Assembly (NCBI GenBank): GCA_027924585.1
Contig: BSBM01000106.1
Span: 43,524,501 to 43,588,500 of the forward strand
DNA length: 64,000 nucleotides
Direction: 5' to 3'
From: Larix kaempferi
Taxonomy: Eukaryota; Streptophyta; Pinopsida; Pinales; Pinaceae
Made by a program: the position numbers and the translations under genes. Shown here one piece after another: positions 54,133 to 64,000 of this stretch. The notes under the pieces were generated by a model. That model saw only the letters and a program-made list of their open reading frames with translations. It was not told the DNA's origin and searched no databases. How positions within the stretch are numbered: the first letter of the stretch is position 1; every line of letters begins with the position of its first letter.

Positions 54133-57100
54133 TGTCTATGCTTTCTCTGAATGTACGTGGTTTGGGTAAGGTGTCGAGGGCACAGGCCTTATCCAACCTA
54201 ATCAAAGCTACTAGCCCTTCCATTACGATGCTACAGGAGACCATGTGTGATGCTTCATTTGCCATTCAGAAACTTTGTAATATTCTTCCTTTCTGGGAGG
54301 TGTCTGCAGTTAGTTCTTGTGGTTTATCGGGGGGTCTTGCTGTGGCATGGGATCCAAAGTTCTTTGATTTTAAGGTGTACTCCACCCCTTGGGGTATGCT
54401 ATTAAAGGGTCATTTCTGTAAGATCCAGCACTCTCTTTCCATCCTCAACTGCTATGCTCCCTATAGGGAGAGACAAAGATTTTGGATATCATTACAAAGA
54501 TCTGGTCTTATGAATTTAAATGACTTGATTATTGCAGGGGATTTAAATTTCACTTGTCATGCTTCAAAAATCTGGGGTGCATCTGCCAGGTTGGATGATT
54601 TGGGAGATTTCTTTGCTCAGTTACTTTTGGATACTGATTTTATCGATGTTCAACCACATAAATTGGTCCCCACTTGGACAAATGGGCGTTTTGGTCAAGA
54701 TGGAGTTCACAAATGCTTGGATCGTTTCCTTGTTAAAGCAGCATTGTTGGACATTTTTCAGAAATATCGGTCGTGGGTTTTTTATTGCAAATTTTCGGAC
54801 CATTGGCCCATTCTCATTCAATTTGATGATTCTGTACACTCACATCTGTCCCCATTCAAGTTCAATGCTTCTTGGCTGAGTGATGGATCCTTTTGTAGTA
54901 TGGTTAGATCATACTGGCTGAGCTGTGGGGTTTATGATACAAATCCGCTGCAAAATTTCTGTCTCAAGTTGAAGGGTTTAAAAGAGATTGTTGCTAAATG
55001 GATCAGGGATAAAAAGAAGGCAGACAAACAGGAACTTTTTTCTGCTAGAAAAGAAGTTACAGGAATCTATTTATGCAAATGTTAATAACTCTATTTCCTT
55101 TGACTCTTTTGAGGTTATGAAGCAATTGGAACAAAAAAAAGAGGAGTTACTTATTCAAGAAGAAAAAGAATGGCGACTAAAGAGTCGAGCCATTTGGATT
55201 GCGCATGGGGATAAAAACACTAAATTTTTCCACTCTTTTGCATCATCTAGGAGGAATTCGAAATACATTTGGGATATTATTGATGATCATGGAAACCAAT
55301 TGACTGGTATTGATAGCATTAAATATGAAGCGGTGACATTTTTTGGAAATATATATCATGATCCTGGTGATTGCAGTATGACTGATCAAATTAAGGTGGC
55401 TTCTCTATTCCCACGCTTCTTTCGTGAGCAGGAAGCTGATAGTTTACAAGCAGAGGTCTCGATGGATGAAATTGAACAGACTTTGAAAATTTTTGCTAAA
55501 GATAAAAGCCCCGGGCCTGATGGGTGGCCAGTGGAGCTTTATCTGCATCTTTTTGACCTGATGGGGTGTGAATTACATGAATTAGTGAATTTTTCTAGAA
55601 TTAAGGGATATATCCCGGGTGGTCTTAACTCCACCTTTGTCACCCTTAGACCTAAAAAAGATAAGCCTCTATCTTTTGGTGATTATCGACCGATTGCTCT
55701 GTGTAACTTACTGTACAAACTCATCACAAAAATTATTGCTGATAGAATGAAGTCTGTACTTTCTGATCACATCTCTACTGAGCAATTTGGTTTTTTAGCG
55801 GGCAAGCAGATACATGATGCGATTGGTATCTCCTAGGAGCTGATGCACAGTATTAAGATTTATAAGAAAAAAGCCCTTTTGCTTAAAATGGACTTGGAAA
55901 AAGCATATGACAGGGTTAATTGGTCTTTTCTCAGAATGATCCTCATCAGAATTGGGGTGCCCTCCTTAGTCATTAAGTGGATTATGGCATGCATTACATC
56001 TACGAATATCTCTGTTCTTGTAAATGGTAGTCCATCTGATTTTTTCAGCTGTTCCAGGGGGATTAGGCAGGGTTGTCCCCTATCTCCCCTTCTATTTGTC
56101 CTGATTATGGATGGTTTCAGTAGATTGGTAAATAATGCTGTAATAAGAGGACAGATTAAAGGTATTAAGATTACAAAGGACTATGTGATCTCGCACATAC
56201 TGTTTGCAGATGATGTCCTAGTGGCTGGCGCTGACACTATGGAGGAGTGGGCCTTGTACAAAGAAAATTTTCAAACTTTCTGCAGAGCATCAGGTATGAA
56301 AGTTAGTTCTGGAAAATCTAACTTTTATCATTATTCAATTGAGGATGATCAGCTCAGAGACATCCAATCGATTCTGCCCTATAACTACTGTTCCATTGAA
56401 GAAGGTTTCAAATATCTTGGTTTTAATCTTAAGCCGAATAATTATCAAATCAAGGATTGGTTTTGGCTCCTGAGAAAAGTTAAGGCTCGTATTGCACAAT
56501 GGTCTTACAGGCTCTTGTCGATTGGGGGTAAACTTATTCTAGTGAAGTCTGTTCTCTCCAGCATACCAGTGTATTGGTTTTCTTTACTTGAAGTACCTTC
56601 ATTTATCATCAAGAGCATTAAAAAGTACTTCTTTAATTTTCTTTGGTCTGAGACTGTCAATAATGAAAAGATTCCATTGGTTGCTGCTGACATTCTTGTG
56701 AGACCATATCGATTTGGAGGATGGGGCATTAAAGATTTGGAGATCTTCAACATAGCTCTCAGGTTAAAGAGTGCTTGGAGGGGAATTTTTGGGAAAACTC
56801 TTTGGTCCAGGCTCATTCACTGCAAATATATAAAATCTGATATTTACTATTGGATTAGAAATCCAAAATTGGTCAGTTGGAATTTCTCTCCTATGTGGAG
56901 GGGTTTTATGAAAATTTTCCATTGGATCAAAAATGACCTTATATGGCAGGTGGGCTTGGGACACTGGATTCGTGTTGGGATTGATCCTATCATAGGTTTT
57001 GAACAGGATTACATTCTCCCACCCATCATTCCTCAGTATCTGCAGATCTTAGGTTTGAACACGCTGAATAAAATTCAACATCACAGTCTTGGGAATGAAA

Positions 57101-58257
57101 TCAATGCGAAGTGGCTCTCGGCACAAGAGATTGGACTATCTGGTTATTTAGATCGCAGATGGGATGAATACATGAAGAATCTTAATGTAGCTGGTGTCAT
57201 TTTGAACAATGAAGCGGATAGACTGGTCTGGGGTGGAAATCCGGCATCTGGAATAGTGACGGCTCAAACAGCATACTCCAGAATTATTCAGGAAAAGTTT
57301 ATCTTTCCACAGGATTGGTGGTATAAAAGAATATGGCTCTGGAATATTCCTTTAAAATTGAAATGTTTCATCTGGTTATTGCGGCAGAACAAATTGAAGA
57401 CTTGGGATAACATGTGTAAAAGGGGATGGATTGGACCCAGTCTTTGTGTTCTTTGTAAAAATGCAGCATAAACTAAACAACATCTGTTTGTTCAGTGCTC
57501 CTTTACACAAAAAATATGGGAGGTGATGTCCATAAATCTTAAAATCTCTCAATGCTGGGATGTTGGTGACTTTAATACATGTCTGTTAAATTGGCACAGG
57601 CATTGCAAGCAGCATTTTTATATAGCTATTTGTATCCCGTGGGATATCTGGTTTACCAGAAATAGTGCCATCTTCCGGAATTCTATTCCTGATTTTGTGC
57701 ATTGCAGCTTGACTGCACTAAAAATGTTTTCTTCATGTATGGTGGATAAACTAAAGATGAAGTCTGACAGAATTAGTATTTTCAAGCTCAAAGTGGAGCA
57801 GCCAGTTCTTTTCTTTGATGGTGCATCACAATTTGGTTTAAGTGCAGTTGGGGGGGTCATCTACCTTAATGAAGCTCATTATTTTACTATCAGAGTCAAT
57901 TGTGGCAATGGAACAAGTATGAAAGCAGAGTTAATGGCTCTCTGGTGTGTACTTAAAGTGGCTAATATATTTGGTTTGGTTAATATCAAGGTATATGGTG
58001 ATTCTCGGGTCACCATAAAATGGGCGGCAGGTGATTTCAAGCTCAATGTTATGCATCTGAGACATTGGGGCAATAGAACACTTTTTGAAATGTCAAAACA
58101 TCAGAATATCAAGTTCGAGCATATTTATCGAGAACAAAATTCTCTGGCAGACAAGCTCTCCAAACAAGCTTTATTAGGTATGGAAGGACATCTGATCTGG
58201 GAAGAATGGTGTGATAACTACTTTCTGGACAGTGGATCATTATATTTTCTTGACTGA
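54132..58257 (+). pseudogene. LINE-B ORF2: endonuclease, reverse transcriptase, RNase H
   Basis: 54132-55085: APE-type endonuclease (MLSLNVRGLGKVSRAQ, TMLQETMCD, IIAGDLNFT, FKFSDHWPIL in outline). 54988-55836 and 55843-57471: RT (DKSPGPDGWP, FVTLRPKKDKPLSFGDYRPI, LKMDLEKAYDRVNW, GIRQGCPLSPLLF, HILFADDVLVAG), then CVLCKNAA. 57523-58257: RNase H (FFDGAS, MKAELMALW, VYGDSRV, HIYREQNSLADKLSK). Defects are few: one frameshift at about 55035-55060 near a T6 run, a TAG at 55834 and a TAA at 57469. All catalytic motifs look intact. Confidence 0.9.
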
Positions 58258-58520
58258 TCTATTGTTGGGTCTGTTTTTGGCTTCTTGTACTAGAGATTTT
58301 CATATTTTGGCTTTTTGTTTATGGGGTGGTATAATCAGCATCTATGATATGATGATAGCTCTTATGATCGTTTTGACAATATTAAATATCTCCTGATACT
58401 TCTTGTAGCTCTGTACTTCCATGAGGAACAGTAAATGATTCATCCTTTTTGAATCATGTATTTTCATTGTACTATTTGATTCGTAATGAATATCAATAGT
58501 AGTTTTTTTTCGCTGGAAAA
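58258..58520 (+). other. LINE-B 3' untranslated region
   Basis: Non-coding tail after the RNase H stop, ending near CGCTGGAAAAA at about 58520. The A-run is short, so the end is approximate. Confidence 0.5.
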
Positions 58521-59019
58521 ACAAGTGCTCATTTGACAGATTGTAGACAATCACTTAAAATTGGACTTTGAAAAAAGAAAATTGTAGACAAAGAGATATA
58601 AAATTGATTTAGCAATCCTCAATTAGCGTTCAAGTCCATGAATTAACATCCCATTAATGTGCACAATGAAAATTTAGAGATTATGTAGCTTGCATATGTA
58701 ATTTCTAGAATTAACCAAGAGTGAGTAAATCACATGGTTAGGGTGAATATGCTTTATTAAAACAAGAGATTAATGCCCAATGAATTAGCCAATAAATAAC
58801 CACTCAAAATTTTAGATTGTTGTTAGAATTTTAGTACAAAATAGAAATAAAATCATGAAAATTAAGCCTAAAATTTTATGTAAACAAGGTGAAAGTTACC
58901 TTCGGTTGATGATGTAGAAATCTGGAAAAGATTGCAGCTGTGAGAGATTCAGATTTCTTGCATTAAAAAAATGAGGAAATGAACAGTCTTGGTTGATGAG
59001 ATGGAATAAAATACTAAAA
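58521..59019. other. Non-coding AT-rich stretch
   Basis: No ORF, terminal repeat or family resemblance could be seen. Confidence 0.4.
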
Positions 59020-59910
59020 CGATCCAACCTCTGGTTGTCGAGTTGCAAGTCGCATGAAAATGTCGTTCAGGGACACTTGGTGACTCTCGTTCCGGGAGTG
59101 AAAAACCAAATGGAGCCACAAAATTGCATGTCGTTGGCACTTGTAAGTGTGTATGGGCGATGCCGATATGGAAACATGACCAACACTGGCATGGTCGAGG
59201 CTTTTGCAGAGTTGACCCACCAATGCGAGAGTTGCATTGAAGGAAACTGAGCAAAACCATAGTTTACGAAATCAATGCACAATGAAGTCACTAGGCCATG
59301 AAAACATGGCAGAGAGGGCCCCCTAGAAGTAATCGCATGCCAGGAGACCAACGGATTCAACGATTAGTCGATATGACCTCCGGTTTTGGAGTTATGTCGA
59401 GTTGAAAGTCGCATGAAAATGTCGTTCAGGGACACTTTGTAACTCTCAGTCCAGGAGCGAAAAACCAAACGGAGCAGCAAGATTGCATGTCGTTGGCTCT
59501 TGCAAGTGTGTATGGGCAAATGTCGATATGGGAACATGACCAACACTGGAATGGTCGAGGCTTTTACAGAGTTGACCCACCAATGCGAGAGTTGCATTGA
59601 AGGAAACTAAGCAAAACCCTAGTTTACGAAATCAATGCATAATGAAGTCACTGGGCCATGAAAAAATGGCAGAGAGGGCCCCCTAGAAGTAATCGCATGC
59701 TAGGATACCAACAGAGTCGACAGTTCGTCGATCTGACCTCCGGTTTCCGAGTTATGTCAAGTTGAAAGTTGCATGAAAATGTCATCCAGGGACACTTGGT
59801 GATTCTTGGTCCGGGAGAGAAAAACCAAACGGAGCAGCAAAATTGCATGTTATTTGCTCATGCAAGGCCGATATCGAAACACTACCAACACTGGTGTTAG
59901 CACCAGATTT
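59020..59910. repeat. Tandem repeat with a unit of about 360 bp (about 2.4 copies)
   Basis: The phrase GCATGAAAATGTCGTTCAGG recurs at about 59052 and 59412, and as GCATGAAAATGTCATCCAGG near 59771. Within each unit AGAGTTGACCCACCAATGCG and GGCAGAGAGGGCCCCCTAGA also recur. The third unit stops near CCAACACTGG (59894). Overlapping ORFs on both strands follow the same period and are not independent genes. Confidence 0.85.
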
Positions 59911-60735
59911 TGTGCTAAATGTTTAGAGGGGTTTTGGAGGATTGAAAGGTACCTATTCATGAGAACAACCAAGGAAGAACTCTACTCATAGACCACATGT
60001 CCCAAAAGTCAGGATCTTAAGGGTCTACGCGATGGTTTCTAGGTCCATAACAAAGGTAGTGGCGGGAACCTAAAGTTTAATGGTGTCGAGAGGGTTAAAT
60101 ACCAAAGAAATGCACCCTCGATGTATAATGGCATCTTTGGACGGCTAAAATCAATCGCGGTGGATATCAACGGTGGCAGGTGCCCTTCACAGAAAAGTTG
60201 AGGGCGCTATAAAGAACTGGAAGAGGGTTAACTAGCAGGAGTGTTAAAGTTGATCAACGGTCAGTGGCATAGATCGATGGTCGAAAGGATGTTCACGTTT
60301 TTAACATGCACAGAGAAATACAATTTGCAAACTCACGAACTTTTGGTAGAAAGGTGCAAGTTCAAACGGTCTGGATGCGCCGGAGCTCAGATCTACGGCT
60401 GATATTTAGTTCGCGGATCTTACTTGTGCAGGTGATGAATGGTTTGAAAATCTGCGAACATGAGAGGGATGTGAAGGTAAGGATAAGATCTACGGTGTAG
60501 GTTTCAATGTGTGAGTAAATGGCTTGAAAGGCATCTTCAGTGCATACAAATGATTATCCTTAAGACAGATGCCACCTCGGAACCACCATATACCCCTCCC
60601 ACCTGTCCCGAGAGCCTAGCTAGGTACGTATTCATGTCAGCTCAAGCCTCAGACATCATTCCTGCCTGCCTAAGAGATCCTGTTAGACCATCATGGCAAG
60701 GATGATTGCGCATGGCTACCGTCACTATCAAGATC
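59911..60735. other. Unassigned moderately GC-rich stretch
   Basis: The sequence changes character at TGTTAGCACCAG (59895). It has a TATAAAG word near 60211 and could be part of an LTR or of a truncated gene, but no partner repeat, PBS or protein similarity was found. ORFs of about 64 codons are unconvincing. Confidence 0.3.
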
Positions 60736-61650
60736 CACTACTACATTTTTGGCCTTTAGGGGGGGTTGTCTTCTGCCCCCAAAAGTGACCTACGGGGGGG
60801 GTTTTGGCTTTGGGGGCGGTTTTGGCAAAATTGCCCCTAAAGGCACCAATGTTAAAAAAAAATCCCTTTAAAAGCGGTTTTTGACGAGATTGGAACCGCC
60901 CCCAAAAGTGACTTTTGGGGGCGGTTTGTGACCCCCCTCAAAGAAGTCTACAGAGGCGGTTTTAAACCCCCCTCGTAGACCCCTTCATAGAGACCTATGG
61001 GGACAATTTTGAACCCCCTTCATAGAGACCTACAAGGGCGGCTGTGAACCCCCCTCATACAAACCTACTACGGTGGTTTGGAACCCCCCTCGTAGAGGAC
61101 TATAGGGACAGTTTCAAACCCCCCTCGTAGAGGCCTATAGGGGCGGTTGTGAACCCCCCTCATATAGTCCTATAGGGGCAGTTTGGAACCCCCCTTGTAG
61201 AGACATATAGGGGCAGTTTAGAACCCCCCTCGTAGAAGCTTATAGGGGCGGTTTTGAACCCCCCTTGTAGAGGCCTATAGAGACAGTTTGAAACCCCCCT
61301 CGTAGAGGCCTATAGGAGCGATTGGGAACCCCCCTCGTAGATGCCTATAGGGGTGGTTCAGAACCCCTCTCATAGATGCCTATAGGGGTGTTTCAAAACC
61401 CCCCTCGTAGTGACATATGAAGGCGGTTTAGAACCCCCTTCGTAGCAACATACAAAGACTGCTTGAAACGCCCTATATAGCCATAATAAATCATAATAAA
61501 ATATATTTTATTAAAAATACCAATATTACAATATCAATAGGGCATGGAGGAATCGAACCGCCAACCTCCTGCTTGTAAGGCAGACGCTCTTCCATTGAGC
61601 TAGAACCCTTTTAGAATTGGGGAATTCCAAGTTAGTCAAGAATGTAATAT
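60736..61650. mobile_element. CACTA-like element end with GC-rich subterminal array
   Basis: The terminus CACTACTACATTTTTGGCC is followed by GGGGGCGGTTT-type words. A tandem array then runs from about 60900 to 61470, with a unit of about 30-35 bp built from GAACCCCCCTCGTAGAGGCC and TATAGGGGCGGTTT. This is the usual architecture of a plant CACTA subterminal region. A tRNA-like segment follows. The other terminus is not visible and no transposase was recognised. Confidence 0.6.
61540..61608 (-). other. tRNA-like sequence, Val(UAC)-like, probably not functional
   Basis: The minus strand has a D-arm (TAGCTCAATGGAAGAGC), an anticodon arm TCTGC-CTTACAA-GCAGG with anticodon UAC, and a T-arm containing GGTTCGATTCC. 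The D, anticodon and T arms fold, with one T-stem mismatch. The acceptor stem pairs only at its first positions (GGGTTCT against CATGCCC). It looks more like bacterial or organellar tRNA-Val(UAC) than a nuclear one. It matches the context of the decayed copy at 34867-34925. Confidence 0.6.
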
Positions 61651-61799
61651 AAGTGATAAAAGCTACCATGCTACAACAAAAAACAAAGAGAACTCACCCA
61701 TAATAACTACTTTGGTTTGCATAAAGTAAAGATAAATTGTACCATAAAGGATGACAATGGAGGCATTCTCAAAACCCATACACCAATAATAGTAGGCAC

Positions 61800-62190
61800 A
61801 TTGATAGTTTGGGAAGGTAGATTCTCATTAATCACAGGTCTTGGCTGCAAAGAATATGTTAAAGAAAGCACATGTGATGAAGATGTTGGTTGAGGTTGCT
61901 GAGAATAGGATGCAGAAGGAAACTATGATGAAGGTGTTGATAGAGGCTACTAAGATAAGGTGTAAAAAACACTTTTGATAAAGAAGCTAGTGGAGGTTGC
62001 TAAGGTAAGGGCACATAAATCACTTGTGAAGGAGTTTGTGGTTGTTGCCCTTCAAGAAGAGGAAACTGATGAACTTGTGGAGTATACTATGCAAGTTGTG
62101 GTTGAACTGATGGAGACACGCCCACGGTTGCCTGCAGTGTACCTTGCCTATTGGAAAAAATTTCTAGGTGAATCTGTTGGCTTGCTAGTG
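61800..62190 (-). other. Possible degenerate Q/P/S-rich reading
   Basis: On the minus strand, shifted frames give phrases such as SYSQQPQPTSSSHVLSL, VSPSVQPQLA and EGQQPQTPSQVIYVPLP. Related phrases recur three or four times at roughly 60-90 bp. This could be a decayed low-complexity exon of the CACTA-like element. The plus-strand ORF 61975-62196 looks like its shadow. Confidence 0.3.
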
Positions 62191-62199
62191 ACATAGATT

Positions 62200-63761
62200 T
62201 ATGCCCTGAATATGGTGAAATTCCATGCCAAAGCTGCAAAATGTCAAAGTTAGACCACGGGAAAGTATTAATAATTTCTGTGTATGCAAGGAAGACAACA
62301 AGGAAATTGACGTACAGTAAATAAATACATTTAGATCATACCTGCAATCGTTGTGGAGCCCCAAATTTCTGATGCGATTCAGAAAAACCCAAATTAGACA
62401 ACAAGGGCAGGTTTGATTAGCCTAGGAGGATTGTTAAAAACCAAAGAGTATTGATCTCTACTCCCTTTGCCACCTCTAGTACTAGCAGATGCAAGCCTAG
62501 CCATGGCCCCACTAAGGAAGAGAGGGAGTTGGGTAAGAGTTCTTGGTCTTCATTCCTATATTCCCTTGCAAATGATGATTGGACAGTAGTAAATACTCTT
62601 AGATGCTAGAAGTATGCTACAACCATTGGAAGTGTTGCTCTTTGGAAGAGGAATTTCTACTTCAACTAGTTGAACCTGGAATGGTTTTGTGATAAGATAG
62701 TCATGGTCACAGACTTGTTGGAACATCAAGACTTGCACCTCCTCCCATTGCAAGCCCATGAACTATTGAGACCTGGGATATAAAAAAAAATATTATGCAT
62801 GCAATGAACTATTTAATATCAAGGTGTCTTCACAAAATAGAGAATCAACATAGGAGTACCAAAGGCATAAAAGGAATGCTCACATTGGATAAATTAATGA
62901 ATAAGAAGCTAAAGTTAGAAATGCAAAAGCATAACTGAAGTTCCTCTGAGAACTTTTGGAAAAAATCATTTTAAGTACACACCAAAAGAGAACTGTTGAC
63001 CTTTTGAATAGGAAGGGAGACTTCACAGTCTATACAATAAAGCAATTAAGACAGGCATCTAGAGAATCATTACATCTGTCTGCAATAAATTTTAGGTGCC
63101 CTAATTTCACAAACAACAATCAACTTCTACCAGTAATCATGAATGATGTACAGCAGAAGCTGATGTGGAGTGATAAGATACTACTTTCACAAATAAAAAG
63201 TACATCAACTTATCCATTTGCTGAACGTGGACCAAGCAACTATGTTCAGATTAATGTCACTCCACTGTGCTCATACTTTCACAGGTTTACTGAACAACAG
63301 GACAAAATCAGGATTCGCCAACACCATTAGGAACTAACATAAGACTCAACTTAGATTATTCATGGGAACAGCGGTGCTTATGAGAAGACAAGAATCAAGA
63401 CAGAAGGTAATGGAAGAACTACTGAAATTCACAAGGACACCACCATTTCAATTGTCAAAAAAGATAGATGTATAAATGGAGAAGGATATGCATCTTTCTT
63501 TTTTTATGAGGCGGCCTTCGTGATTGCATACAATAGAAGTATAGAAATAACTCCATAATATATGACAATATAGAAAATTTTTGCTCTTTTGTAACTTCAT
63601 AAAAGTCCAATTTTCTACAACAATATGACTTCTGAAGAAAAATAATTAAAAAGTTAAAAAATTTCCAAACCCAGTAAAACGATAGAATAATCACTTCAAA
63701 ATATGCAACTTTGTTGAATTCATCGAAAGAGCATAGTAATTATTTTTTAGGAATACTCTAC
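62200..63761. other. Probable intron sequence of the acyl-CoA synthetase gene
   Basis: This lies downstream, on the minus strand, of the exon at 63762-63844. I looked for the next conserved segment (the KKNIFKLAQGEY region of the family) and did not see it, so the intron must extend further left or the exon is lost. The 124-codon plus-strand ORF at 62956-63330 resembles nothing I know and is probably chance. Confidence 0.4.
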
Positions 63762-63844
63762 CGATCAATAATCTTCAATCGTCCTCCTGGAAGCCAAAGC
63801 CCTATATCTCCTGTGTGCAACCAGCCCTCTTCATCAAATATCTC
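63762..63844 (-). CDS. Exon of a long-chain acyl-CoA synthetase gene
   Basis: The minus-strand reading is EIFDEEGWLHTGDIGLWLPG followed by GRLKIID and the first two bases of the next codon. GWLHTGDIGxWLPGGRLKIIDR is the conserved ATP/AMP-binding segment of plant long-chain acyl-CoA synthetases, closest by eye to the peroxisomal LACS6/LACS7 type. These enzymes activate fatty acids to acyl-CoA for beta-oxidation or lipid synthesis. It is bounded by an acceptor (TCAG, 63845-63848) and a donor (GTAGAG, 63756-63761). The exon is 83 bp, undamaged, and has no partner exon visible. Preceding exons should lie right of the window. Confidence 0.85.
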
Positions 63845-63848
63845 CTGA

Positions 63849-64000
63849 CTAGTACCCATTGTATAACACCATCAGTTATGTTCATTAAAACGATTTCAGG
63901 ATGTTTTGCATGACATAAATATGGATAATGCACAGTACAAAATAAAATTCAGGCCTCTTCACGACCTATTCCAAACTGGAATAGCCTATAAATTATATGT
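63849..64000 (-). other. Intron sequence upstream of the acyl-CoA synthetase exon
   Basis: AT-rich and without ORF. The preceding exon of the family is not in this stretch, so it is taken as intron. Confidence 0.5.

Larger units (their letters stand above)
53250..58520 (+). mobile_element. LINE-B: 5'-truncated, fairly well-preserved L1-like LINE
   Basis: Plus-strand order: C-terminal part of ORF1, ORF2 with endonuclease, RT, zinc-finger-like region and RNase H, then a 3' untranslated region ending near 58520 (CGCTGGAAAAA). The ORF1 N-terminal DUF4283 region is missing, the usual result of incomplete target-primed reverse transcription. I could not identify a convincing TSD. It shares domain order with LINE-A but is much less decayed. 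Confidence 0.9.

Noticed and set aside
60900-61470. Regular repeat array that might suggest CRISPR
   Set aside because: Units are degenerate, contiguous and without unique spacers, and sit behind a CACTA terminus in plant DNA.
61540-61608. Functional tRNA gene
   Set aside because: The acceptor stem does not pair beyond its first bases and the sequence sits inside repeat DNA shared with a decayed copy.
62956-63330. A 124-codon plus-strand ORF as a real gene
   Set aside because: It has no recognisable domain, no supporting context and lies antisense within the probable intron of the acyl-CoA synthetase gene.

Overview
The window looks like intergenic DNA, or one very long intron, from a seed plant with a large repeat-rich genome. 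The repeats are plant-type: Ty1/copia and Ty3/gypsy LTR elements, L1-like LINEs with a C-terminal RNase H, and CACTA-like ends. The nesting is deep and a short exon stands almost alone. A gymnosperm would fit, but that is inference. The only exon I recognise from an ordinary host gene is at the right edge (63762-63844, minus strand), from a long-chain acyl-CoA synthetase.

Layout. 1-2150: decayed minus-strand copia gag with a primer-binding site and LTR-like sequence. 2165-33310: an old plus-strand LINE (LINE-A) split by two insertions. The first is a small hAT-like TIR element (5537-11341), itself split by a gag-protease-only gypsy element (5749-11254, TSD AAAAA). The second is a large TIR transposon (12908-33162, TSD GTAG). 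Two copia elements of one family sit inside the large transposon: copia-A (14809-19429, plus, TSD CTTTT) and copia-B (21707-27920, minus, TSD CTCTT).

The large TIR transposon is the most interesting object. Without the two copia insertions it is about 9.4 kb. It carries two divergent genes. The leftward one is a DDE-like transposase resembling DUF7869 proteins, with an acidic 13-residue repeat. The rightward one has several introns and reads like a beta-class (CcrM-type) DNA N6-adenine/N4-cytosine methyltransferase. Between them lies a GC-rich field of short palindromes. Both genes are damaged.

33.2-42.6 kb: AT-rich sequence with a CACTA-like end plus tRNA-like module (34455-34925), small tandem duplications, paired direct repeats near 38.0 and 39.95 kb, and the start of an unrecognised multi-exon gene (40044-51178) in which one exon-intron unit is amplified in tandem. 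42627-50909: minus-strand copia-C (TSD TAAAT) inserted in an intron of that gene. Copia-C carries a 1.04-kb TIR element in its left LTR and an apparent solo LTR (48193-48834). 51.7-53.2 kb: gypsy gag remnant. 53.25-58.52 kb: 5'-truncated but fairly well-preserved LINE-B. 59.0-59.9 kb: tandem repeat of about 360 bp. From 60736: a second CACTA-like end with a subterminal repeat array and a tRNA-like module, then the acyl-CoA synthetase exon.

Almost every coding region carries stops or frameshifts. Boundaries marked by TSDs, TIRs and primer-binding sites were read directly. Family names rest on motif recognition without database searches.
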